49,962 nucleotides of DNA from Stenotrophomonas sp. SAM-B. GTDB taxonomy: Bacteria > Pseudomonadota > Gammaproteobacteria > Xanthomonadales > Xanthomonadaceae. The position numbers were made by a program, and so were the translations under genes. Below, one piece after another: positions 15,869-23,493 of the stretch (position 1 is its first letter; each line of letters begins with the position of its first letter). The DNA lies in the NCBI RefSeq assembly GCF_013387485.1, contig NZ_JABBXB010000018.1, positions 1-49,962 of the forward strand, written 5' to 3'. The notes under the pieces were generated by a model. That model did not search any database. It saw only the letters and a list, made by a program, of their open reading frames with translations, and was not told where the DNA came from.

Positions 15869-16867
15869 TCAATTACCCCAGTTCGGCATCGGCATCGCAT
15901 CGACCGGGATCGGCGCGTCCGGATCGTCCTTGCCGCGCGCATGCTTGCCGCGCAGGTCGTTCTCGATCTGGTAGTTGCGGCGCTGCAGCCACGCATCGCG
16001 GACCAGCGAATACTCGTCCACCGCGTTGTCGCGCATGTCGTCCACGGCCAGCAGCTGCGAACGCATGTCCACCAGCTGCAGGCCCTGCAGGCCGATGCGG
16101 ATCTTGTCCTCTTCGATCGTGCGGATCGGCGAGAGCGGCATGTCGCCGGCCAGGCCGAACACATCGCGCACGGTACGCGGGCCGAAGAACGGCAGTTCAA
16201 CGTACCGCGAACGGCGCCAGCCCCAGGTGCCCAGGGTCTGGCCGAAGTCTTCCTTGCGGCGCGGCACCATGGCCTTGCTGGCCGGATCGAACAGACCGCC
16301 GATACCCAGCGTGGAGTTCATCAGGAAGCGGCCCAGGCTGTCCCAGGCATCATCCGGACGCCCCTGCAGCAGCTGGTTGGTGATCGTCACCGGTGCGCGC
16401 AGGTTGCTGAAGAAGTTGCTCACGCCGGTCCGTGCGAAGCGCGGGACGACGTTGGTATAGGCCACCGCCAGCGGCCGTGCGACCGCACGGTCGACCACGT
16501 TGTTGAAGCTGTGCACCCTGCGGTTGAACGGTTCCCAAGGATCGTACGGCGCGCCGGTGGGCTCGGTGCCGTCCGCGGTCGGGGCCGGGCCACCATACAG
16601 GGCGGCAAAGTCGTCCTCGGCATTGGTCGGCGCAGTGCCGCCGGTGACCGGCGCGGCGGCCGGATCGGTGCTGGCCTGCGTTGCCTGGGCGGCCGTGTCG
16701 GCGACGGCCTCGGCCGATACCGCATCGGTGTCGGCCACATCGGCAGCCGGTGCCGCCGCAGGGGCGACCTCGACGCTGACCGGTGCGCTGTCGCGTGCGG
16801 GCTTGCCGGCACAGGCGCTCAGGGCCAGCGCCAGCACAAGGAGGGGGAGGGTGCGTATGACGTTCAT
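15869..16867 (-). CDS. mlaA: Phospholipid-binding outer-membrane lipoprotein MlaA (VacJ)
   Basis: A 332-residue lipoprotein: signal peptide 1-18 with lipobox LSAC (Cys19), then an Ala/Asp/Thr-rich disordered spacer of about 85 residues, longer than in E. coli MlaA, then the MlaA domain (about 108-315). The domain opens with YDPWEPFNRRVHSFNNVVDRAVARPLA, the family hallmark, and contains NLRAPVTITNQLLQG and FDPASKAM..RKEDFGQTLGTWGW. MlaA removes misplaced phospholipids from the outer leaflet of the outer membrane and hands them to MlaC. It is the last gene of the mla operon here, starting one base after the mlaB stop. Its C-terminal tail (HARGKDDPDAPIPVD) is hydrophilic. Confidence 0.92.
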   Translation of the reverse strand: MNVIRTLPLLVLALALSACAGKPARDSAPVSVEVAPAAAPAADVADTDAVSAEAVADTAAQATQASTDPAAAPVTGGTAPTNAEDDFAALYGGPAPTADGTEPTGAPYDPWEPFNRRVHSFNNVVDRAVARPLAVAYTNVVPRFARTGVSNFFSNLRAPVTITNQLLQGRPDDAWDSLGRFLMNSTLGIGGLFDPASKAMVPRRKEDFGQTLGTWGWRRSRYVELPFFGPRTVRDVFGLAGDMPLSPIRTIEEDKIRIGLQGLQLVDMRSQLLAVDDMRDNAVDEYSLVRDAWLQRRNYQIENDLRGKHARGKDDPDAPIPVDAMPMPNWGN

Positions 16868-16868
16868 G

Positions 16869-17180
16869 TCAGCTCGCCGCAGAAAGGGCATGGAAATCCA
16901 GGGAGGGTGCCAGCCGGTAGGCGGCACTGAGGTCGGTGAAACCGTCCGGGCTGCCGACGATCGTCGGCGTTGTCCCGTTTGCGCGCAGGCGTGCGGCCAG
17001 CTCGGCCAGCAGCGCCAGACCGGCGCTGTCGAGCCGGCTCACTGCCGCCAGATCCAACTGCTGCACGCCGTCCAGCGCGGTCAGCGAGGGCCACAGGGCC
17101 GTCACCGCCGCGCGGTCGAGCAGCCCGCTGAAGACCAGCGAGGTGCCGTTGCGCTGCACGCTGGCGCTGTTACTTGCCAC
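16869..17180 (-). CDS. mlaB: STAS-domain protein MlaB
   Basis: A 103-residue cytosolic STAS protein, the small subunit that supports the MlaF ATPase. The core pattern LDLAAVSRLDSAGLALLAEL (about 42-61) carries the STAS loop with Asp-Ser. The likely start is the GTG at 17180, which overlaps the mlaC stop by 11 bases; this implies coupled translation. The stop is one base from the mlaA start. Confidence 0.88.
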   Translation of the reverse strand: MASNSASVQRNGTSLVFSGLLDRAAVTALWPSLTALDGVQQLDLAAVSRLDSAGLALLAELAARLRANGTTPTIVGSPDGFTDLSAAYRLAPSLDFHALSAAS

Positions 17181-17832
17181 GCGGGGCCTGCCCGGCCTGC
17201 ATGCTGCCGTTGCGCAGCTCGGTGGCCACCTGCTGGATCGACTTCTGGCGCAGCGGGGCGTCGAACTGGGTCTTGAAGGTCTGCACGTAGGAGATGCCTT
17301 CGATCATCACATCGAAGATCTTCCACTGGCCGTTGACGTTGCGCATCAGGTAGTCGACCGGGGTCGGCTCGTTGCCGGCCCGGATCAGCTCGGTGGACAC
17401 GCGCACGCCGCGGTTGCCCGGCAGCGGCGACTCGCTCTTCAGGCGGAAGGTCGGCTTGCCCTGGATCTCGAGCAGGGCCGAACCGTAGCGCTGCATCAGG
17501 TTGTCGGCCATGGCATCGGCGAACAGCTTGACGTCGGCATCGGAGGCGCCGCGGCCATGCACGCCCAGCACCAGGCGGGCGGCGTAGTCACGGTCGAAGG
17601 TCTTGTTGAGCTCGCTGTTGATGAAGTCACGCAGCACGGCCGGGTTGGCCCGGAACTCGGTGCGGCGCTGCTGCAGCGAGGTCAGGATGCGGGTGCTGGC
17701 GTCCATCACGGCCTTGCTGGCCTGGCCCTGCTGGGCGGCAGCGGCGGCAGGGGCGGCCTGGGCGAAGGAGAGCGAGGGCGTGGCGGCGAGCAGGGCCGAG
17801 GCCAGCAGCGCCGGGATCAGGGTCTTTTTCAT
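17170..17832 (-). CDS. mlaC: Periplasmic phospholipid-binding protein MlaC
   Basis: A 220-residue protein of the Tol-Tol-Q-resistance Ttg2 / MlaC family. Signal peptide 1-24 ends at SFA. The mature part contains FDRDYAARLVLG, ADAMADNLMQRYGSALL and WKIFDVMIEGISYVQTFKTQF, all typical. It ferries phospholipid between MlaA in the outer membrane and the MlaFEDB complex. The ATG overlaps the mlaD stop by four bases (ATGA), and mlaB overlaps its end by 11 bases. Confidence 0.92.
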   Translation of the reverse strand: MKKTLIPALLASALLAATPSLSFAQAAPAAAAAQQGQASKAVMDASTRILTSLQQRRTEFRANPAVLRDFINSELNKTFDRDYAARLVLGVHGRGASDADVKLFADAMADNLMQRYGSALLEIQGKPTFRLKSESPLPGNRGVRVSTELIRAGNEPTPVDYLMRNVNGQWKIFDVMIEGISYVQTFKTQFDAPLRQKSIQQVATELRNGSMQAGQAPRGK

Positions 17833-18356
17833 GGTTGCGGTTCCGTTGCAGGCGCGGGCGCGCCGTTGCCATCGTGGGAGTCAGCGCCACCGGTATTGGC
17901 CGGACCGCTGAACATGTACTTGCCGACCAGCTGGAGCAGGTCCACCGCCGGCTGGGTGAAGACGATCTCGTCGCCGGACTTGAGTACGTCCGGATCTCCG
18001 CCCGGCTGCAGTCCGATATAGCTCTCGCCGAGCAAACCACTGGTGAAGATGCCGGCCGAGGTGTCGGCGGGCAGGTCCTTGAACTTGCCGTCGAGCTTGA
18101 GGGTCACGATCGAGTCGAACTTCTGGGGATCCAGTTCGATGCCCGAGACCTGGCCGATGGTCACGCCGCCGATCTTGACCGGCGCCTGCTTGCGCAGCTG
18201 GCCGATCTGGGTGAAGCGCGCCTTGAGTTCGTAGCCGCTGCCGCCGGTGCCCCACCGTTGGTTGGTGGAGGCCACGGCCAGCACCAGCAGCGAGGCCAGC
18301 GCCAGCAGCAGGAAGGCGCCGACGGAAAATTCGAGTCTGGGACCGCGGATGGCCAT
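17829..18356 (-). CDS. mlaD: MCE-domain protein MlaD
   Basis: A 175-residue inner-membrane-anchored MCE protein. One N-terminal membrane helix (about 10-31: FSVGAFLLLALASLLVLAVAS) precedes the MCE barrel (about 40-115: YELKARFTQIGQLRKQAPVKIGGVTIGQVSGI) and a pore-lining helical segment (VFTQPAVDLLQLVGKYMF, about 133-150). The C-terminal tail is low-complexity (Gly/Ala/Pro/Asp). Hexameric MlaD shuttles lipid between MlaE and MlaC. The ATG at 18356 is preferred over a GTG at 18368 as it has the usual spacing to the helix. A SMAG hairpin lies in the 107-base gap to mlaE. Confidence 0.92.
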   Translation of the reverse strand: MAIRGPRLEFSVGAFLLLALASLLVLAVASTNQRWGTGGSGYELKARFTQIGQLRKQAPVKIGGVTIGQVSGIELDPQKFDSIVTLKLDGKFKDLPADTSAGIFTSGLLGESYIGLQPGGDPDVLKSGDEIVFTQPAVDLLQLVGKYMFSGPANTGGADSHDGNGAPAPATEPQP

Positions 18357-18442
18357 GGGATATCTCACTGTTCTTTGTCAGGTGCCTGGACAGGTGTCCG
18401 GGCGGGAAGTCTTTGCGTACCGAAGAAGCGCACCGAAGAGGC

Positions 18443-18467
18443 GTACCGACCAACGGTCGGTACCTAC
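18443..18467 (-). repeat. SMAG-type REP element inside the mla operon
   Basis: On the minus strand GTAGGTACCGACCGTTGGTC continuing to GGTAC. The TAG of its GTAG head is exactly the mlaE stop codon (18466-18464). The element thus forms a hairpin starting at the mlaE stop, inside the mlaE-mlaD gap. Confidence 0.85.
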
Positions 18468-19213
18468 TGGAACATCATGGCGGACAGCACGAAGTTGAAG
18501 ACCAGCACCAGCAGCGAGGCGTTGACCACCGCACGCGTGGTGGCGACCGAGGTGCCTTCGATGGTGGGCTCGGCATGGAAGCCGACATAGGACGCGACCA
18601 GGGCCGCCGTGCCGCCGAAGATCGCCGACTTCAGCATCGCCACGCCGAAGTCATCCCAGAAGTCCACGCTGTTGCTCAGCGCCGACCAGAACACGCCATT
18701 GTCCAGGCCGAGCACGTGCACGGCCTCGAAGTAGCTGGCACTGATCGCCAGCGAACAGAAGATGCCGGTCAGCAGCGGCACGGTCAGCACCGCCGCCCAG
18801 AAGCGCGGTGCGACGACCTTGGCGACCGGGTCGATCGCCATCAGCTCCAGGGCCTTGATCTGGTCGGTGGCGCGCATCAGGCCCAGTTCGGCGGCGATCG
18901 AACTGCCGGCGCGGCCGATGAACAGCAGCGCGGTCAGCACCGGCGCCAGTTCGCGGTACAGCGACAGGCCTAGCAGGGTCGACAAGGCATCGGCGGCGCC
19001 GAAGGTGGTCAAGGTGCGGTAGCCCTGCAGGGTCAGCACCAGGCCCACGAAGGCACCGCCCACGGCGATGATCGGCAGCGAACGTGCGCCGATCTTGTAG
19101 ATCTCGCGGGTCAGCTCGGCCAGGAAATCGGCGGTCGGCAGCGAGCCGCGCAGCACCGTCACCGAGAACAGGCCGGCGCGACCGAGCGAGCGGGTGGCGT
19201 CAACGAACGGCAT
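18464..19213 (-). CDS. mlaE: MlaE permease subunit
   Basis: A 249-residue inner-membrane protein with about five hydrophobic helices. Hallmarks of the family: TREIYKIGARSLPIIAVGGAFVGLVLTLQGY (about 34-64), ELAPVLTALLFIGRAGSSIAAELGLMRATDQIKALELMAIDP (about 88-129) with the conserved GRAGSSIAAELG loop, and LKSAIFGG. It is the lipid permease of the MlaFEDB ABC complex. It overlaps the mlaF stop by one base. The stop codon TAG is supplied by a SMAG repeat. Confidence 0.93.
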   Translation of the reverse strand: MPFVDATRSLGRAGLFSVTVLRGSLPTADFLAELTREIYKIGARSLPIIAVGGAFVGLVLTLQGYRTLTTFGAADALSTLLGLSLYRELAPVLTALLFIGRAGSSIAAELGLMRATDQIKALELMAIDPVAKVVAPRFWAAVLTVPLLTGIFCSLAISASYFEAVHVLGLDNGVFWSALSNSVDFWDDFGVAMLKSAIFGGTAALVASYVGFHAEPTIEGTSVATTRAVVNASLLVLVFNFVLSAMMFQ

Positions 19214-20010
19214 CAGGCAACCCTCGCACGCGGTGCGGCATCGAACGGGATCGGGCCGTCCGGCTCACCATGCAGGAACTGCCGCAGCAGCGGGTCCTGG
19301 CTGGATTCGAGCGCGGCCGGGCTGCCCTGGAACACGATGCCGCCGTTGGCGATCGCGATCACCTGGTCGCAGATCGGCAGGGTCTCGTGCACGTGGTGGC
19401 TGACGATGATGCTGGTCAGCCCCAGGCTGTGGTTGAGGCGCTGGATCAGGCTCATGATCACGCCTGACGCGATCGGATCCAGCCCGGTCAGCGGCTCGTC
19501 GTAGATCATCAGCGGCGGGTCCAGTGCCAGCGCGCGGGCCAGGGCCACACGGCGCGCCATGCCGCCGGACAGCTCGCGCGGCCAGGCGTCGGCAGCGGCC
19601 AGCAGGCCGACCGCATGCAGTTTCATCTGCACCAGGCGGCGCAATACGGGCTTGGGCAGGCGGGTGTGGGTGCGCAGCGGCAGGGCCACGTTCTCGGCCA
19701 CGGTCAGATCGGTCAGCAGGCCATTGCCCTGCAGCAGCACGCCCACGCTCTTGCGCATCTCCAACAGCGCGCGTGCGCCGGTCGGGATGGGCTGGCCGAA
19801 CAGGGTGATGTCACCGGCGGCCGGACGCAGCTCACCGGTCAGTGCGGCCAGCAGGGTGGACTTGCCACTGCCCGACGGGCCGAGCACCGCGGTGATGCTG
19901 CCGCGCGGAACGGTCAGCGAAACGTCGCGCAGGATCGTGCGTCCGCCGCGGTCGATGCGGACGTTGGACAACTGCACCAGACTCTCTTCGGAAACCGTCA
20001 TGAGCGCCAT
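19213..20010 (-). CDS. mlaF: MlaF ATPase subunit
   Basis: A 265-residue ABC ATPase driving the Mla phospholipid transporter. Walker A GPSGSGKST (about 43-51), the Q-loop segment VGVLLQGNGLLTDLTVAENVALPL, the signature LSGGMARR, Walker B LMIYDEPLTGLDP and the H-loop IVSHHVHE are all present. The C-terminal extension after FQGSPAALE resembles the MlaF tail that contacts the neighbouring subunit. The start is ATG 20010 or ATG 20001. GGA stands nine bases before the first, while the second lies seven bases after a GTTAAT box and could be leaderless. It is the first gene of mlaFEDCB-mlaA; the promoter should lie in the 136-base gap to recC. Confidence 0.92.
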   Translation of the reverse strand: MALMTVSEESLVQLSNVRIDRGGRTILRDVSLTVPRGSITAVLGPSGSGKSTLLAALTGELRPAAGDITLFGQPIPTGARALLEMRKSVGVLLQGNGLLTDLTVAENVALPLRTHTRLPKPVLRRLVQMKLHAVGLLAAADAWPRELSGGMARRVALARALALDPPLMIYDEPLTGLDPIASGVIMSLIQRLNHSLGLTSIIVSHHVHETLPICDQVIAIANGGIVFQGSPAALESSQDPLLRQFLHGEPDGPIPFDAAPRARVA

Positions 20011-20133
20011 TAACAAAATTCCAACGTTGTAAGATCGTGGTGAACGGCTGAACATAACCGAACTGCACCGTGCAGTATTGTCGCACGGGCAGGTGAGGGC
20101 AGCGCCGGCGCTGCGTTCGTGCGCGGGCTGCGG

Positions 20134-20139
20134 CACACT
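20134..20139 (+). promoter_or_regulatory. -10-like CACACT before recC, possible leaderless start
   Basis: CACACT is followed by six bases and the ATG at 20146. There is no ribosome site in between. It matches TATAAT less well than the boxes at 2262 and 13095, so the call is tentative. Confidence 0.35.
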
Positions 20140-20145
20140 CCTGCG

Positions 20146-23100
20146 ATGACCGACGCTGCTTCAGACTTCCGCCTGTACCACTCCAACTCGCTCGATGTGC
20201 TGGCCGCCCTGCTGGCCACGACGCTGCGCACGCCGGTGCCGGGCCAATCGATCCTGGTGCCGGAGGTGGTGCTGATCCCGCAGGTCGCGATGCGCCGCTG
20301 GCTGCAGTCGACCCTGGCGGCCGAGTATGGCATTGCCGCCAATCTTGAGTTCCTCACCCCCGGTGAGCTGGTCGCCCGTGCCCTCAACGCCAACGTGCCC
20401 GGTGAACATGACGATCTCAATGCCGAGGGCCTGCGCTGGCGGTTGTACGCCGCCCTGCGCGACCCGGCCTTGATGGCGCAGCCGCCGATGGCGGCCCTGC
20501 AGGCGTATCTTTCCGCGGCCGACCCGCTCAAGCCGTGGGCGCTGGCCGCCGAGCTGGCCTCGGTGTTCGAGAAGTACCAGGCCTGGCGCCGCGATTGGCT
20601 GCTGCGCTGGGAGGCCGGCGCGGCACCGAACGACCCGCAGGCGATCCTGTGGCGGCGCATTGCCGGTGGCGAGCAGTACCGTGCGCGCCGCATCGATGCC
20701 TATCTGGCCCGCTTCGAGGGCGCCGGGCAGCCGCTGCCGCAGGGCCTGCCGGCGCGTGTGTTCGCCTTCGCCACGCTCAACATCTCCCCGGACGTGCTGC
20801 GGGTGATGGCGACCCAGGCGCGGGTCGGCACGATGCACTTCTATCTGCCTACGCCGACCCAGGCCTACTGGGGCGATCTGCAGACCCTGGGCGAGAAGCT
20901 GCGCAGCGGCGCGCCCGACCCATTCGGCGAGGCGGCGGGCGAGAACCGCCTGCTGCAGGCCTGGGGCGCGGCCGGTCGCGACTTCATGGCGGTGCTGGGC
21001 AGCTACGAGGTCGTGCACCCCTCCGGCGAGATCGCCGCCTACGATGATCCCGAAGACGATGCGCGTCCGGACATGGACGACGGTGGCTTGTCCGACAGCC
21101 TGCTGCACCGCCTGCAGCGCGACCTGTTCCACCGTCGCGGGCAGCCGGCCGGAGCGCTGCGCGACGGGCTGCGCCATGACGATCCCAGCCTGCAGGTGCA
21201 TGCCTGCCACACCCGCCTGCGCGAACTGCAGGTGCTGCACGACCAGCTGCGCGGCCTGCTCCAGGACCCGCGCTTCGATCCGCCACTGCAGGCACGCGAC
21301 ATCGCGGTGCTGGCGCCGGACATCGATCCCTACGTGCCGTACCTGGAAGCGGTGTTCGGCGGACGCAGCGGGGGCGACGAGCACATTCCGTATGCGCTGG
21401 CCGACACCAGCCCGCTGGCCGGCGAGCCGCTGGCCGATGTGTTCGTGCATCTGCTCGGGCTCCCGGTGTCGCGCTTCGGCCTGAACGAAGTGCTCGACCT
21501 GCTCGCCAGCGCGCCGCTGGCCGAGGCGGCCGGTCTCGATGCCGCAGCGTTCGACCGCCTGCACGATTGGCTGCGGGCCGCCGGCGCGCGCTGGGGGCTG
21601 GATGCCACCCATCGCGGGCAGCACCAGGCGCCGGTCGACGATGCTTTTACCTGGCAGTTCGCGCTCGATCGCCTGCTGCTCGGGCATGCCAGCGGCAGCG
21701 ACGGCGATATCGCCGGGGTCGCGCCGTGGCCGGAGCTGGAAGGCAGTGCGCTGGACGCGCTGGACCGCCTGCTCCGCCTGCTCCGCCTGCTGGCGGGTTA
21801 CCAGAAAGTACTCGGCGAGGCGATGTCGCCCGGGCAGTGGCGACAGCGCCTGCTGGCCCTGCTCGATGCGCTGCTGCCCGAGCCGCCGCAGGCCGCCAAC
21901 AGCCAGCGCGCACTGGAGCGCCTGCGCAAACTGATCAACGAATTCGCCCGCGACGCCGACACCGCCGGCTTCGAGGGCGAGGTGCCGCCGGAGGTGCTGC
22001 GTGCGCATTTCGCCGGCGTCCTCGCCCAGGCCGATACGCGTGCACCGCTGCTCACCGGCGGCGTCAGCTTTGGCCGGATGGTGCCGATGCGGCTGCTGCC
22101 GTTCCGGGTGATCTGCGTGCTCGGCCTGAACGACGGTGATTTCCCGCGCCGCGACCCGGCGGCCGGGCTCAACCAGCTTACCGCCGAGCTGGGCACCGAC
22201 AAGCGTCGGCACGGCGACCGCTCGCTGCGCGAGGATGACCGCTTCCTGTTCCTGCAGTTGTTCGCCTCGGCGCAGGACGTGTTCTACCTGAGCTATCTGG
22301 GTGCCGACCCGCGCGATGGCAGCGTGCGCGAGCCCTCGGTACTGGTCAGCGAGCTGATCGATGCGGCGGCCGACTACCACCTGGATCCGCCCGCGGCCGC
22401 CAGGCAGATGACGGTGCGGCATTCGCTGCAGCCGTTCGCGCCAGCCGCGTTCGGTGGCGGAGAAGAACCGCGCCGCTTCAGCTACCGCCAGCAGTGGCAC
22501 CCGGCCGCCGGCTCGCTCGGCGGTGCACGCCGCGCGCTGGCGCCGTGGTTCGCGCGGCCCCTGCCGCCGATGGAGAGCGGCAGCGGTGCGGCCGACCTGA
22601 GCGTGGACGCACTGCGTCGCTTCCTCACCGATCCGGCCAGCCAGTTCCTCTCGCAACGGCTCGGCCTGCGCCTGCCCGACGACGTGGACAACGCCGAAGA
22701 CGTCGAGCCGCTGGTAATGGCCACACGCGGCAGCGACACCGCGCTGCTCCAGCAGGCGGTGATAGAGGCCACCCTCGACGAGGATGCCGCGCAGCTCTAC
22801 CCCCGGTTGCGCGCGCGTGCGCTGCTGCCCTCCGGTGCGCTGGGCGAGCGCCAGTTCGCGCTGCTGCAGGCGCAGACCGAGCCGTACGCGCAGGCCCTGG
22901 CCCAGTGGCAGGCCGGTACCGCGGCCGACAGTCGCCGCTACGAGGTGGAGATCGATGGCGTGCGCCTGCACGGCCGGGTCGACGGCCTGCATCCGCACGG
23001 CCTGGTGCGCCTGCGCCCGGGCCCGCTCAACGGCCGTGCCGCGATCCGCCAGGGCCTGGACTGGCTGCTGGCCAACGCGGCCGGCGATGCACGCTCGCTG

Positions 23101-23493
23101 GTCCAGTTCCACGAGGCGGGCGATGACGGGCTGGGCCCGCACACGCTGCCGCCGCTGGACACCGAGCGCGCGCGCCAGGTCCTGCGCCGCCTGCTGCAAC
23201 TGCGCGGTGAAGGCCTGCGCGCGCCGCTGTTATATGGCCCGTCCACCGGCTGGGTGCTGTACACCGCCTCCGAGGCCAAGCGCGAGGCCGAGGGCCGCGC
23301 CAAGTGGCATGGCAGCGACCGCAGCTGGGGCGAATCCACCGGCGCCGGCTACCAGCTGGCGCTGCGCGGCCATGATCCCTTCGCCAGCGCGGACAGTTAC
23401 CGACAACTGCTGCACAACAGCTTCGTGGTGTTCACCGCGGTGCGCGAAGGCCGGGTGTTCCCGGGCTTCGACGAGGAAGGAGCCCTGCGATGA
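20146..23493 (+). CDS. recC: Exodeoxyribonuclease V subunit gamma (RecC)
   Basis: A 1115-residue subunit of RecBCD, close to the E. coli length of 1122. It is a catalytically dead helicase/nuclease relative that splits the DNA strands and recognises Chi. The N-terminal LYHSNSLDVLAALLA and ILVPEVVLIPQVAMRRWLQSTLAAEYGIAANLEFLTPGELV (about 35-75) are typical RecC, as are FAFATLNISPDVLRVM and the central VSFGRMVPMRLLPFRVICVLGLNDGDFPRRDP. The start is the ATG six bases after CACACT; longer frames lack support. Its stop overlaps the recB start (ATGA), so translation is coupled. The order recC-recB-recD follows. Confidence 0.93.
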   Translation: MTDAASDFRLYHSNSLDVLAALLATTLRTPVPGQSILVPEVVLIPQVAMRRWLQSTLAAEYGIAANLEFLTPGELVARALNANVPGEHDDLNAEGLRWRLYAALRDPALMAQPPMAALQAYLSAADPLKPWALAAELASVFEKYQAWRRDWLLRWEAGAAPNDPQAILWRRIAGGEQYRARRIDAYLARFEGAGQPLPQGLPARVFAFATLNISPDVLRVMATQARVGTMHFYLPTPTQAYWGDLQTLGEKLRSGAPDPFGEAAGENRLLQAWGAAGRDFMAVLGSYEVVHPSGEIAAYDDPEDDARPDMDDGGLSDSLLHRLQRDLFHRRGQPAGALRDGLRHDDPSLQVHACHTRLRELQVLHDQLRGLLQDPRFDPPLQARDIAVLAPDIDPYVPYLEAVFGGRSGGDEHIPYALADTSPLAGEPLADVFVHLLGLPVSRFGLNEVLDLLASAPLAEAAGLDAAAFDRLHDWLRAAGARWGLDATHRGQHQAPVDDAFTWQFALDRLLLGHASGSDGDIAGVAPWPELEGSALDALDRLLRLLRLLAGYQKVLGEAMSPGQWRQRLLALLDALLPEPPQAANSQRALERLRKLINEFARDADTAGFEGEVPPEVLRAHFAGVLAQADTRAPLLTGGVSFGRMVPMRLLPFRVICVLGLNDGDFPRRDPAAGLNQLTAELGTDKRRHGDRSLREDDRFLFLQLFASAQDVFYLSYLGADPRDGSVREPSVLVSELIDAAADYHLDPPAAARQMTVRHSLQPFAPAAFGGGEEPRRFSYRQQWHPAAGSLGGARRALAPWFARPLPPMESGSGAADLSVDALRRFLTDPASQFLSQRLGLRLPDDVDNAEDVEPLVMATRGSDTALLQQAVIEATLDEDAAQLYPRLRARALLPSGALGERQFALLQAQTEPYAQALAQWQAGTAADSRRYEVEIDGVRLHGRVDGLHPHGLVRLRPGPLNGRAAIRQGLDWLLANAAGDARSLVQFHEAGDDGLGPHTLPPLDTERARQVLRRLLQLRGEGLRAPLLYGPSTGWVLYTASEAKREAEGRAKWHGSDRSWGESTGAGYQLALRGHDPFASADSYRQLLHNSFVVFTAVREGRVFPGFDEEGALR

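Noticed and set aside
20161..23199. Minus-strand open frame of 1012 codons opposite recC
   Set aside because: Antisense shadow of recC with no domain or ribosome site.
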